Assembly: GCF_020520425.1 (NCBI RefSeq)
Contig: NC_079492.1
Coordinates: 54,869,042-54,933,041, forward strand
DNA: 64,000 bases
Direction: 5' to 3'
Source of the DNA: Spinacia oleracea
Taxonomy: Eukaryota > Streptophyta > Magnoliopsida > Caryophyllales > Amaranthaceae
Shown in pieces: positions 10,341 to 22,499 of the stretch (position 1 is its first letter; every line of letters starts with the position of its first letter). Position numbers and translations under genes: made by a program. The notes below the pieces were generated by a model, which ran no database searches, had not been told where the DNA came from, and saw nothing but the letters and a program-made list of their open reading frames with translations.

Positions 10341-11721
10341 TGAAGGAAATAATGCCCTTGGTCCAAGTATGCATTCTATGTTAAGTCTAATAAATGCGGT
10401 TCAGTATTAATTAACAAGTTAATAATTCAGTGAGATCAAGTGAGCTGAATGCCTAGCTAGAGGCCGCTTCAGTTCAAGTGGAATTAATGATATTAATCCA
10501 CAGCTTACTCTTGACTGAACCCGTAGGGTCACACAAATAGTACGTAAACGGATCAAGTATCTAATGGCATTAGATACTCTATCTATGAATATTCGGAACC
10601 GACGGATCTTGGTTTCAGTGGGAGCTAAGATCGTCACAGGCAAGAAGTGAATACTCCGGAAACGATGATATTGCCGGAAACGGAAATATGGATCGTATCG
10701 GAAATATAAATATTATCCAAGTCGTAGATGTTGCCGGAAACGGAAACATGGTACGTATCGGAAAATATTATCGGAAATGGAAATATTGCCAGAATCGGAA
10801 ATATTGCCGGAAACGGAAATATTGTCAGAATCGGAAATATTACCGGAATCGGAAAATAATTCCGGAAACGGAAATATTAAATATTTGTTCGAAACGGAAA
10901 TTAATTCCGGAATCGGAAATATTAAATATTGTTCGTATCGGAAATAAATTCCGGAACTGGAAATTTAATCGGAAGCGTATCGTACGAATTAGCATCGGAC
11001 GAGGCCTGCCGGACGAAGGCCCAGCACGAAGCCGGGCCATCGCCCAGCAAGCACGCACGCCACAAGCCCAGCCAAGGCAGCGCCCAGGCCTACCGCAAGG
11101 CAGGCCCAGCGCGCGCCAAGGCCACGGATGCGTGGGCCGCGCTGCGTGGGCTGCTGCTCGCACGCGCATGGGCAGCCCTTGTGGCTGCCGTGTGTGTGTG
11201 AGTTTGTGCTCATGCGTGATTCCTAAATCTACAAGAGTCAGTGTATGATTAAATTTCTATTCCTAATTGGATAAATTAATTAAATAGAATTCATGTAGGA
11301 TTCTAATTTCAATTAATTCGTATCCTACTAGGATTACGATTCCTTTTCCATAACTCTATAAATAAAGGCCTAGGGGTCATTATTTATACAACAAGTTTTA
11401 AGTATTCAAAACTAAGATTTTTAAGCAGAAAAATCAGCCAATATTCTTGCCTACCTAACCGAAAATATTAGAACCTTAAGGGCGATTCTAGTTGGTCAAT
11501 CTTAAGGCGGATCCGGACGTGCTGTGGACTATCTACGGAGGGACGACACTTGGAGTCCTAAAGACTTGTTCTTGTTCGGTTCGGGCGCAGCTAGGGAGGG
11601 CACGCAACAAAGAGTATGCATCTAAATTATGCTATATGATTATGTGTAAATAATATGTTGTCCTGGGTTAATGGTTGTTTCCGCATGATCTATGTAATGT
11701 CATATGTATCATAACCTAACA
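10341..11721 (+). repeat. 3' LTR of the copia-like element
   Basis: Same length as the 5' LTR and, by eye, identical except for G at 11241 where the 5' copy has T at 1970. It is followed by target duplication CAGGT at 11722-11726. Confidence 0.95.
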
Positions 11722-11726
11722 CAGGT

Positions 11727-12330
11727 TTGTTTTCTTCTTTCACTTTTTTGTAATTCCTTTAACTTTCGTTCGCCAATTTTACCTCAACTTACCAGCATGT
11801 TTTTTTCTGTTTCATGTCTTTATGCACATATTTTCTCACATGGATGTTTCTTTTTTGTGATTCTACGAGAGATTTTTCAAGTTTTTGCTTGATTTGAAGT
11901 TTCCGATCACGAATTAGGGTTTGCTTCCCTAATTTTTAAAATTAGGGTTTCTAAGCATGTTATGCTTTTTTTTTTTTTTTATTGGTTTGATAATAGCTAG
12001 TCGTTGTAAACATTCACAATTTGAATTTTTGTGGCCATGATTTAGGGTTTAATTTTACTAATTTTCACAATTACGATTTCTATGCTTTTTTTTGTTGAAT
12101 TTTGTGGTTCATTGGTTTAATAAGAGGTAGTCATTGTCCCTTTCACAATTTAAAGGTCACTATGCTATCGTTTTAAGTATTACTGTGTATAATTGAGGTA
12201 ATTGTAACTGGTATAATTATATGGGTTACTATACTATCTGTGAAGGTCACTATGTGTAGTAGAGTGGTGTTTTGGAATATTTATTATGAACATTGATTTC
12301 TATTAATTGTATTGTGTAGATAATGAGCAG
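11727..12330 (+). other. Intron-like T-rich sequence after the copia insertion
   Basis: The sequence that resumes after the CAGGT duplication reads GTTTGTTTTCTTCTTT, a plausible splice donor followed by T-rich sequence without coding frames. It ends with candidate acceptors TGTGTAG (12319) and GAGCAG (12330). Two GGTCACTATG motifs of the type repeated at 25.6-26.0 kb occur here (near 12155 and 12247). Confidence 0.4.
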
Positions 12331-12576
12331 CCACTGAAGCTTTTAATGAAAAAGAAAAGAGTAAACCGGTAGTGGTTCAACAACAAGTCGATGAACCAGG
12401 GAATCCACCAATTAAGAAGAAGCAAAAGGCTGTAACATTTCAGGAAAAGACCAACACATCTAGTGCCGCGGTTACTTCTAACTCAAAGCGCAAGCGAGGT
12501 GGTGATGGTGGTCCTGTTCAAACAAATGTACCTACTGGTATTGGTGATTTTGAAACAAAACCATTTGGTGCAAAGA
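12331..12576 (+). pseudogene. Exon-like lysine-rich coding segment of an unrecognised gene
   Basis: From acceptor GAGCAG (12325-12330) a frame stays open to a donor-like AA|GTAAGC at 12576. It encodes about 82 residues, rich in K, T and Q, including IKKKQKAVTFQEKTNT and SKRKRGGDGG, which look like nuclear localisation signals in a disordered N-terminal region. There is no domain I can name. It may belong to the transcription unit broken by the copia element at 1069, or to a large older transposon. Whatever follows is separated by the CACTA-type insertion, so the gene is treated as broken. Confidence 0.4.
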
Positions 12577-12862
12577 AGTAAGCTAATACATCTCGTTATT
12601 GCTTTTTTCTTACATAGTGTCCTTTATTTGTGATATATTATCTTCTATGTTGACTTGGGGATTTCTGTCAGTTTGTCATGAGTTTAATTGCGCAAAGTTC
12701 CAAACTGTGGTGTGTAAAGATTGTCACAACATCTGACTTTCTGCTTCCCTATTCAACTTCATAACAGTCTAAACAATTAATATGCATTACACATTATTAT
12801 AAACTAATCTCAAATATAGGTATTAGCACGGAGTGATAATACACGTTAACATTTACCTGTGA
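12577..12862 (+). other. AT-rich intron-like sequence, no gene
   Basis: Follows the putative donor at 12577. No coding frame or repeat signature was recognised before the tRNA-like sequence at 12863. Confidence 0.4.
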
Positions 12863-12932
12863 AGTCTATTAGCTCAACTGGTAGAGCTATGTGCAATTGC
12901 ACAATGGTGTAGGTTCGAATCCTACATAGGCT
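12863..12932 (+). ncRNA. tRNA-like sequence with A and B boxes (copy 1)
   Basis: The 70-nt sequence can fold as a tRNA: acceptor AGTCTAT with ATAGGCT, D arm GCTC/GAGC containing the A box TAGCTCAACTGG, and T arm GTAGG/CCTAC with B box GGTTCGAATCC. The anticodon arm is abnormal (TGTGC-AATT-GCACA, a 4-nt loop), so it is unlikely to decode. It looks like a tRNA-derived repeat retaining internal Pol III promoter boxes. A second copy is at 24682 and a related inverted one at 26055. Confidence 0.6.
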
Positions 12933-13310
12933 ATTAAATGATAATTGTATGCTAGAGAGTGAATTTTAAGAGCGTATTTTAATGGTAGACTACATACATA
13001 TAAATATAGGTCATTATATGTAATAAAAGAGTAAATATAACATAATAGATTTTATTTAACCAAGGGTCCTTATAGGTTAAAAGAAGGTGCTTATATTAAA
13101 ATAGGGGTCACTATGTGTTAGCGTATAAGATATATGTCCACCTTCTGACCTCTGTATTTCACCTTCTGACTCCTAAGTCAATTCTTAATAGATTAATCTC
13201 ATGTCTCCTACGAGCTAACCCCATTGTTAGAAAATCAATTTTAGAAGGATGTAGAGACCACTATATGTAAAGTTCTTCACTATACATTCAATGGGGTCAC
13301 TACTTAGACT
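12867..13310 (+). repeat. 444-bp direct repeat, left copy
   Basis: Nearly identical to 24686-25129; I see C/T differences in GTGAAT/CTTTAAG and TTCTT/CAATAG. It contains most of the tRNA-like sequence and ends in CACTACTTAGACT. The two copies bracket the CACTA-type element. The high identity indicates that the duplication is younger than most of the surrounding sequence. Confidence 0.93.
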
Positions 13311-13625
13311 GGAATAGAGAACTGTTGAAATAGGTTTTAGAGGACGCCTGAGGACCGTTCTCCTGCTAAGCGATCTCTATAGTTTAGAGGACGGTTTGGA
13401 TAAGCGTTCTATATACATATGAATAGAGTATGGTGGTATTAGTTAACCGTCCTCTATTCCCTTCATTAAATCAGAAAATACAGAAGGAATAGAGAACGGT
13501 TGAGAAACTTAACTATTATGTATTTATTAAAATAGAGGACATCTGGCCTAGATAGGCGTACTCTATTCTTCCTTTTTTACATAAAGATAGAGGATGATTT
13601 TCTTAGATAACCGTCCTCTATTCAA
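13311..13625. repeat. Left subterminal repeats of the CACTA-type element
   Basis: Motifs such as AATAGAGAAC, TAGAGGACGGTT and, inverted, AACCGTCCTCTATTC recur at least eight times in 315 bp. Dense subterminal repeats of this kind are transposase binding sites in CACTA elements (established for En/Spm). Confidence 0.75.
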
Positions 13626-13632
13626 CCTTTTT

Positions 13633-14913
<1,281 letters not shown>

Positions 14914-14981
<68 letters not shown>
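14914..14981. repeat. (TA)n microsatellite
   Basis: About 34 TA dinucleotides. Confidence 0.95.
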
Positions 14982-14982
<1 letters not shown>

Positions 14983-15042
14983 TGCATAAACGAATATTAA
15001 AACCTTTTTTTTTCTGGACGAGAAAATGGAGTTATATATATA

Positions 15043-15365
15043 CTCCCTCTGTATTTTTTTAAGAGATACACTTGGCCGGGCACGGGTATTAAAAAGAATA
15101 ATTGAATAAAATAAAATAATAAAGCAAGTGGAATTGGATAGATATTTTAATAATTAAATATGTGGGGACCATGTCATTTTGGTGGGTGGAGGGTGGGGTG
15201 GGTTTATGAAAATATTTGTTTAATAGGATGGTGGGTGATAGGGTATATTAGATGTATTATTTAATTAGATGGTGGGGTTGATAAGTTACTAAAAATGGCA
15301 AGTGTATCTCTTAAATAAATACGGCCGGAAAAGGCAAGTGTATCCCTTAAAAAAATACGGAGGGA

Positions 15366-15366
<1 letters not shown>
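15043..15366. mobile_element. Stowaway-type MITE
   Basis: Begins CTCCCTCTGTATTTTTTTAAGAG and ends with the inverse, AATACGGAGGGAG, flanked by TA on both sides. It belongs to the same family as 41152-41441 (both contain AAGAGATACACTTG). The right end is duplicated internally (AAGTGTATCTCTTAAATAAATACGG then AAGTGTATCCCTTAAAAAAATACGG). Flanking TA microsatellites may have grown from the TA target. Confidence 0.88.

Positions 15367-15440
<74 letters not shown>
15367..15440. repeat. (TA)n microsatellite
   Basis: About 37 TA dinucleotides directly abutting the Stowaway element's TA target duplication. Confidence 0.95.
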
Positions 15441-15443
<3 letters not shown>

Positions 15444-15488
15444 ATCAGTATATATATATATCAGTCAATCCCTCCTTGCCCATCAGAA

Positions 15489-15985
15489 TCAAGGGGTAGC
15501 AAAAGTGGGGCTTTCTTCCATCAAAATCTTAATCTCTTCGAAAGAAAGAGCTGATTTGGCCATGGAATCAGCAACATTATTACAAATTCTACTGGCAAAA
15601 AGAAACCTACAACGCATAAACTTCTGAGCATAGCTGAGAATACCATCAACAAGAACTTGGACGGACGATCTCTCACTGTTGTCCCTCTGCAATAGCTTCA
15701 GTAACGCAAGGGAATCAGTTTCAACCTCAAGGGAGCGGTAGCCTGCTTCACAAGCATACTCGTGCCAAACCGTACTGCTTCAGCTTCAGCTTGCAGAGCT
15801 GGTAGAGCAGCATCAATCCTCATGCCTGCAGCCATTAGCACGTCACCTACATTGTCTCGGACCACCATACCCAACCCTGTCATTCTCACCGATGTAGCAG
15901 CGTCAGTGTTCATCTTGTATGGAGTAGTTAGCGGGGCCTTCCACCGGCTGCTAGTTTGCTCACTCACAGGAGAAAGGGGCGAGCT
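15489..15985 (-). pseudogene. RNase H-like (RVT_3) domain relic of a LINE-type element
   Basis: Two minus-strand frames together give one plant non-LTR-type RNase H domain. The first (15967 to 15698) contains NTDAA, GLGMVVRDNVGDVLMAAG and AEAEAVRFG. The second (to 15489) contains EVETDSLALLKLL and ICNNVADSMAKSAL. These correspond to the catalytic D, E and D of the PF13456-type domain. The frame changes near 15762, consistent with a single small indel, so the copy is broken. It lies just downstream of the NOT1-like exons on the same strand and probably truncates them. Confidence 0.85.
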
Positions 15986-16109
15986 CTCGTGTATTAGGAT
16001 ATATTAAAAACCAAAGCCTTGAGAACACTCAAGGGATATTATAGGGAGTACAAACCACCAAATACCAGAACCAAGCAGAACACAAAGCTAACAGCAGCAA
16101 CACCAAGCT

Positions 16110-16660
16110 ACCTCAGTAGCACCTAAACATACTCTATTCTGCTTGATCTTTGATCCACTGGACAATGCTACAAATACAGCAAGATTTGAAGTTAAAGACA
16201 GTGCAATACAGTAAGAGAAAATCGCAAGGGAAAAGCGAAAATTACCTTCAAGATTGAATATACTGATTTAGCGTAAATATCAATGGCGAGGAAGGACTGC
16301 ACTTGTGGAGTCGATTGCATCACCTCATCAAAATGTGACACAGATTTCCTGGAACACAAGATCAATTATGCATATGGTACTAAATACAACAATAAATAAA
16401 ATATTAAACCAAAACTCTAAAATGGAAATAACATTCACCAAAGAACCCGGAAGAAGCGGTCTGTTATGTCATCTCCTCTGAGTAAACCATTTTGATGTAG
16501 CTGTAAAATGAATATTATACACTGAGAATCAGTTCCAAGAGAAAGTTCAGATAGCTGGTACTACTCTGCAAAAAGTAGATAAACCTGAACAAGCAATTGA
16601 CCGAACACTGTAAAATCTAACTTGTAGATGATGTCATCATCTGCTAGGTCTAACACATAA
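16110..16660 (-). pseudogene. NOT1-like (CCR4-NOT scaffold) gene fragment, four exons
   Basis: On the minus strand four exons read in one frame across GT-AG introns: ~16660-16585, 16500-16439, 16348-16246 and 16167 to ~16120. Key segments are HQNGLLRGDDITDRFFRVLW, SFLAIDIYAKSVYSILK and CPVDQRSS, which match the conserved NOT1 segment NGLLKGDDxTDRFFR...SFLAIDIYAKLVxSILKxCPVEQGSS. NOT1 is the roughly 2400-residue scaffold of the CCR4-NOT deadenylase. Only about 110 residues are present here, and the frame stops soon after CPVDQRSS, at the LINE relic. It is a fragment, although the retained splice sites and frame suggest it was captured or truncated recently. Confidence 0.75.
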
Positions 16661-16894
16661 AAATTTATTTATTATAAATAATTTCAGTAGCAGCATCACA
16701 AAGCACCATCAACTATGATATGACAAAAGAGAACTATGACTCAGCGGAACAAACCAAGTATCTCCATTCATCTAAGACGCACTTAGATGCAACAGTCATC
16801 TGATCACGTTACCTCAGCTACTTGCGAAATATGGATCCCTCAGAGAAGTTACTAATTACGCTTTCATTCCTTTTGTCGGAAGGTTAAAATGTTT

Positions 16895-17743
16895 AGAAAG
16901 AGGTAACCGCTAGCTAAACAGGACTGTGGATTGAACGACCATCAAGATTGTGGTTCTGGTGCTTTGCGTGCACTGTTGGGTGGCCTGCAGATGTTCATCT
17001 TGAAGCGCAAAAACACAACCTCCAGACTTCTTAGACAGGCCAGCCTGAAACCATATTGATTCAGTTAGATAGAGAATCATTTATATAGGATACAATACTA
17101 ACATGACTTGATCACAATTATGTAGGATTGCAGGATTTAGAGAGCTACTATACCCATGAATAACAATTTCAGTTATGCATGCCACAGAACCAACTAAATT
17201 ATGTTACAGCCTGAAACTTACTCAATTATAACTAAAAACAGGTTTTATTTATAAATATTAAAAACAATCAGCAATTTCATCCTCTCACGTGCCTCCTTCA
17301 CCCTCTTAGTTGGACACCTTCATTACAACCGAAGCTTCATCTTTACAGATTCCAGTTAACAGGTGTTAGGTAGTTAATTCGCCTACACGATCACCTCTTT
17401 TAAAAACAATTGAAGCACTCTTACCCCTTCCTGCAAGTTCAGAACTGTCTCAAATTGAACATCATATGCATATAAAGCACTAAACCAATAATAATGCATA
17501 TAATATCCAGCTTCAATATATCAGGCCATTCAATCAAAGGCCAGTATTGCAGAGAAGTGTAAAACTAACCTGCAAATATTTAATCTCGGTTTCATCAACT
17601 GACTGGTTCTGTATATAACTCTGGATTTTATTAGCATGCTCCGAGTGCTTTTGACGGAGACCATCAATGAACACTTGAAGACTATTAGCATCCTCTGCTA
17701 TCAAATCCTGGAGTACTTTTAAGTTCACGGATAGCATCTGCTA
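16895..17743 (-). pseudogene. Two exons of an unrecognised coiled-coil protein
   Basis: Exon 17740-17570 encodes about 56 residues, including NLKVLQDLIAEDANSLQVF and RQKHSEHANKIQSYIQ. It ends at a good donor (TTGCAG|GTTAG). The next acceptor (TTTCAG|GCTGG at 17044) continues the frame with AGLSKKSGGCVFALQDEHLQ and runs to a stop near 16912. The heptad-like spacing suggests a coiled coil. I do not recognise the family. The next piece downstream on this strand (NOT1-like) does not obviously belong to the same protein, so this is either a chimera or two captured fragments side by side. Confidence 0.5.
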
Positions 17744-18059
17744 CATCCACAAATAGAATAGATGCTCAATCAGAAAATGTACTGGGCACTAGTCCAAGCT
17801 TAGAATAATAATTCAAGCTACTAAAATATGAATGGTTAGTAGAGTAAGGGTTTCAATGATCTACAACAGTTCAAAGAGAACTTCAATCACACTTGAATAT
17901 CTCATATGAGTCGTAGATAACCTGATTCGGTAAATTCAGTTGTATCTTGTAATTTCATACACAAGCTCTTGTTTACTTTTCTTCTTTAAAACTGCGCTAA
18001 GATAACGTTTAAATCACAAGCCTAAACTCGGGAAAACCCCGCATTTGCAATTAGCAATT

Positions 18060-18255
18060 ACTGGCACAACATGTGGTATTCGAGAAAAGGCTTCCAGTCC
18101 AACGGTAGCATCTTCATCCACCTGCCACATGGTTAATCAACCAAAATACATGAGCACAAAAGGTCAGACACATCAAAGTCGTATAACTCACAGTAAGCAA
18201 AGGTTGGTTGGAAGCAGCAGGACACTCCCAAGCAAATGTCATACTAAATGTTAGG
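18060..18255 (-). pseudogene. Possible further exons upstream of the coiled-coil exons
   Basis: Minus-strand segments with splice-like borders encode TFAWECPAASNQPLLT (near 18245-18195, followed by a GT) and, after an AG near 18123, VDEDATVGLEAFSRIPHVVP to a stop near 18015. The amino-acid pattern looks protein-like, but I cannot assign a family. Placement in the same unit is inferred from strand and order. Confidence 0.35.
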
Positions 18256-18939
18256 AGATTTTTATCAGCCAAATAACCAGTCACTTGCATAGAGAGAGCA
18301 AGCGCTCTAAAGCAACAATGCTCCAGTAAGTTTCTAGCATAATGTGAGGGCTACATGGGTATGCCAGATTATCAAGTATCCAAATATCCATGCGAGAAAG
18401 GCTACATTTATGTTCGATTGGTTGCTAGTTTGAGGTAGCTATGCAACCTTCCCGAACAAGTTGGCCCAATTATGCATGTATCAGCCACAAATTTCAATAT
18501 TATTTCACTCACTTTATTTTTTCTTCCCCCCTCTTTCTCTCTCTTACTCCCTGCGGCCCTGCTGCTTCTGAAGAGTATCAACCATGGTTATACTCCAAAC
18601 TAAAACATCTATTTACCCTACCCCCACTTTCTTTCTGTAACTGATATTTTCAATTTTATTCGGCCTAACTGATATTAACTAAAAGAAAATCAGTTTAGTT
18701 AGACCTTAGTGCAGCAAATTCATTCGACTATAATTCATCAAGCGGAAATGATTCGATTCGAGCTAATTTTTGATACGTAAAAGGAGTTCACAACAAGAAT
18801 TCCTTACTTTTTTTTTTATTTTGGCAATTAACAAGCTTGAATTCCTTAATCATATATTACAATTAGATAATAGCTAATATTCATAATCCTTGGGTTATAT
18901 GTTGAGTAACTAGTATGAAAAACAAAATTAAACACACTA

Positions 18940-19115
18940 ACCGCAGAATTGATAGCAACGGTGGGGCAGCCGACGTTCACCGGAGATTGGGAATCGGTCG
19001 GAAAGCGGTGGGAAAGAGATGCAACGGAGCGGTGGTGCAGATGGGCGATTCTGCTTGCTTCGATTTTGCGGGACAACGGGGAGTGTTTGAGGGTTTTAAT
19101 CAGTAATTAAGATTT
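18940..19115 (-). other. Leader or first exon of the minus-strand captured unit
   Basis: The minus strand from 19115 is C-rich, with an ATG at 19076 opening a 45-residue frame (MSRKIEASRIAHLHHRSVAS...) to a donor-like GCG|GTTAGT near 18945. It resembles a plant 5' leader plus short first exon. The Helitron 3' terminus at 19263 lies just outside. Confidence 0.4.
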
Positions 19116-19262
19116 TGGGGGTTCTGGTGAGAGCCTAACTCTATTAGTTTTAGGATATGATTTTTGGTTTTTATTTTTTATTTTTACTTTAAAAAATTGG
19201 TTGATTTTGTTAAGTGATTGAGGAAGGTTTATTTTTTATTGTAAAATACTTTAGTAAAATAA

Positions 19263-19292
19263 CTAGTATAAGTACCCGTGCGATGCACGGTT
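19263..19292 (-). mobile_element. Helitron 3' terminus, minus strand
   Basis: On the minus strand the sequence reads CCGTGC-atc-GCACGG, then GTACTTATACTAG, ending at 19263 with a T following. A GC-rich hairpin 10-13 nt before CTAG inserted between A and T is the Helitron 3' signature. The matching 5' TC end could be 22572 or 24447 (both minus). The interior would then include the AACCCG-rich region, the MULE MITE and a plus-strand Helitron nested in it. Confidence 0.75.
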
Positions 19293-19429
19293 TACATATT
19301 TGAGCTTTAAGTGCAACGGTAAATTAATTTTGAAAAGAAACGTAGAAAAATATGTAGATTTTTTTATTCATATTCATGCATTACCCATAATTTCATGTTA
19401 GGTATAAAACTCAGTCATCATCATATACT

Positions 19430-20120
19430 ATGAGAAATGTTAATTACAACCTGAACCGTTGAACCCGTTGGGTTGGTCCGATCGTTTATAATCTGAACCG
19501 TTAATAACCCGCGAGCTGGAACCCAAAACCGAACTCGATTATATTCAACCCAAACCGACCGGAAAATATTAACCCGATTAAGATACTAAACCCGGTAACA
19601 AACCGTTCCGCAGCAACCCACTCATTTCAAACCCAAGCCGAATGGATCCAAAATTCAATTGTTAATGACTCAATCTGTTTCAATCGAACCGTTTGAACCC
19701 GAGGAAAACCCGTTTACAACCCATATTGTTTTAACTCGTAACTCGCTTAATCCGAATAGTTTAAAACTCATAACCTGTTTAATTCGAATCCTTTATAACT
19801 CATAACCCATAGCCTGTTTAATCCCTCTACCGATCTTAATTCTTAACACTTTTAAAAGTTAGTTATTTTCTTTGTCCCCCTAATTAAGGCCTAAATATTA
19901 TAGTTTATAAATGTATTGAAAATTGAGATTTTATAATTTGAAACCAAATTCACCTGACCCGAAGTACAATCCTCCACCCATTTCATGCCGCTATTGATTT
20001 GCCCACATTGTATGACTCTAAACCAATAAAAACCTTAACCGATATAAACTTATATAAACCTGACGTAACCCAGTTTTACTTGTTCAACCCGGCCCATAAA
20101 AAACTTGACCGATATTTAAA
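19430..20120. repeat. AACCCGTT-rich degenerate repeat
   Basis: AACCCG, AACCGTT and AACCCGTT-like words recur dozens of times at irregular spacing (for example GAACCGTTGAACCCGTTGG near 19455). No coding frame. It is probably the interior of a degraded DNA element or Helitron. Confidence 0.6.
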
Positions 20121-20502
20121 CTTTTACCGTGCAATTGCATGTGGTCAAAATAATAAATAATTAGATAATTGATTGTACTTTGTGGAGTATATATAAAAGA
20201 GAGAAATTATGTTTGCTAAAACTCAAAACCAAAACCAAACCCACCACATCACCAGAGGAAACAATTTATCTCTATAAATTAATGTCCTTCACTCGTCGAA
20301 TCACTACTTATATATTCCTGTCTAAACAGGGTGGAGACATACAAATGTTCATTGAACCCGCTTTATATATTTTATTATTTTAATTTGTGATTTAAAATAT
20401 TTTTATGGAGAAATTGAGGATTAGTTTTTGCTAAAATATTTTTGCCAATGAAAAATAAGATTTCTAATTTATTTTTACAATTAAAAAATTGAGTGTTTAA
20501 AT

Positions 20503-20873
20503 TAAGAAATTGGAAAATTTGGTAATATTAATCCAACCTTTGGCCGATTTTCTTTTATTAATCCCACCTACGACATATTTTTTAATAATCCCACCTTTAC
20601 TACCCGACGACTTTTATTGGGCTTAAGTGGCCGGTAATCGGTGAAAAAGTCAACGAGATGGTGATGAATTGATGATGATGACTGAATATATCGAGAGAGA
20701 GTACTGCCATGTAGAGAAATAATGCCGCTTACAACAGTTTTATGACCTGTTGGGCCCAATAAAAGTTGTTGGGTAATAAAGGTGGGATTATTAAAAAATA
20801 TGTCGTAGGTGGGCTTAATAAAAGAAAATCGGTCAAAGGTTGGATTAATATTACCAAATTTTCCTAAGAAATT
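20503..20873. mobile_element. 353-bp MULE-type MITE with ~85-bp inverted repeats
   Basis: The element is 20512-20864, with long, almost perfect terminal inverted repeats starting GGAAAATTTGGTAATATTAA (through CCAACCTTTGGCCGATTTTC and CCCACCTACGACATATTTTT). It is flanked by the perfect 9-bp target duplication TAAGAAATT (20503-20511 and 20865-20873). A 9-bp duplication points to Mutator-like transposase. The ~170-bp spacer holds no gene. High arm identity means the copy is young or its hairpin is maintained. Confidence 0.93.
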
Positions 20874-21470
20874 TATTCACATGGGTAAATAAGTAATTCG
20901 TAGTAAAATCGATTATTACCATAAGTAATTGAAGATTTTAGGTAAAATATATAAAAAGTATATTAATTATTTTATCATAGGTTAGTTAACAATATTATAA
21001 AAGAGGTAAATCGGAGCGGCATTTTCAGCTATTTAATATCTTAAATTATCAATTAGTAAAAATTATTTTTAAAATGGTAGTATTATGTAAGTATTTAGAC
21101 AAATCCAACAAAATACATCGGAGTAGTACTTGACTATATTCATCATAAAGTATTAATAATCACCAAAATAGAAAAGGTAGAGGTATGTGTGAATATAATA
21201 GCTAGTGTAAAAATCAAATAGTTGCATCTAAAAATTCAGGAATTACGTAGATAGATTAGATTAGATTACACAAGTTTTTCTCATATTTAAAGAAGTTACA
21301 TAATTTTTTTAAAGTAGTAAAATATAACTATCAATGGCGGTGATAATTATCGAATTTAGTTGCTGAATATACTACGTACAAAATAGTACAATCAATAACG
21401 GTTATCTCATTTAGCTGCTAAATATACTACGTATAAATAGTACGATCAATAACTTTTTATAATTATCACA

Positions 21471-22125
21471 TCTATACTAATATATTAAAAGGCGTTGAGA
21501 AAAATGTCTATGTGGCATATATGTAGTACTCTTCATTTTGCGCCACATCATCCACTCACCAAATGATATGTCAAATCATGGACAACCAAAAATCTGTACG
21601 TACAATGAGGTTCGAACTCCGGATCGACCTCATGTGTGGAGGATAACTCTCATTACCATCTTAACCAACAACCATTTGTGGTTTATCTCTTCACATTAAT
21701 TTATAAATGAATGTTAACATGAAGTTTACAACAACTAAACTTTTATGTGACTTTTTATTTTCTATTGACTATTTTGGAAAAAAATAATAATTAAAGAATT
21801 AGGACAACCATGAATAAACATGATGTCATAAGTCTCATAAGCATCAACTACATAAATGCCTTGCATGACTGCATAAGTCTAATTTGGTGTTTGTAAATTT
21901 TGAATCACTTATTTCCTGAAAACAAATTATACAAATTGTAAGATGATGCAATTGAAAAATTATTTCTCGTGATAAATGACTTAGTGTGTTTATGTAGTTG
22001 ACGAACTTGATGAATGCTTTCACTTCATGCTATACATGTATCTTATCAAATATTTTGCTCAAGAAAAATCTAAAATTTTAACTATTCAATGTAGCAATCG
22101 GGACATCGCCCGAACCACACACTAG
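21471..22125 (+). mobile_element. Short non-autonomous Helitron, plus strand
   Basis: 5' end TCTATACTAATATATTAAAAGGCG after an A. 3' end has hairpin TCGGG-acatcg-CCCGA followed by ACCACACACTAG, then a T. All three Helitron rules (TC start, hairpin plus CTAG end, A|T insertion site) are met in 655 bp. No coding frame for the rolling-circle protein is present, so mobilisation would need another element. Confidence 0.88.
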
Positions 22126-22499
22126 TTTAGCTGTTAAAATATTACAAAGTACTATTGTGATTTTTTTATAAACTCTTATTCGTATTTGAATGATTTTCTA
22201 ATTTATTTGTGTTCGAATTATTCAAGTACGAAATACAAATAAGTAGACTACTCTTGAATTTTTATAACAATATACAATGTACTCCGTATAATGGATTAAT
22301 TTTTTATAAAAAGATAATCTTATATTGGTTTTTTTTTTTTAACAAATATAGAAGAGATATATAATTTAAAACTATATTCTCTATGTACAAAATGAAATCT
22401 TTTTTTATTTTCAGGAAAAGAGAATCAAATATATTTTTGAGGTAAATGTTAACAAAATAATTATAGAATCAAGTATTTTATTTTAATTTATTTTATATC

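Larger units (their letters stand above)
1070..11721 (+). mobile_element. Young non-autonomous Ty1-copia-like LTR retrotransposon
   Basis: The element has two 1381-bp LTRs (1070-2450 and 10341-11721), both starting TGAAGG and ending CTAACA, with a 5-bp target duplication CAGGT. Comparing the LTRs by eye I found one difference (T at 1970, G at 11241), so the insertion is very recent. A primer site resembling initiator tRNA-Met follows the 5' LTR, and a purine-rich tract precedes the 3' LTR. The internal 7.9 kb contains no intact gag or pol, only stop-ridden traces of copia reverse transcriptase and RNase H. A related autonomous element must have supplied the enzymes for a copy this young. Confidence 0.93.

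Noticed and set aside
12863-12932. A decoding tRNA gene at 12863
   Set aside because: The anticodon arm has a 4-nt loop and the central segment is too short, so it cannot present a normal anticodon loop.
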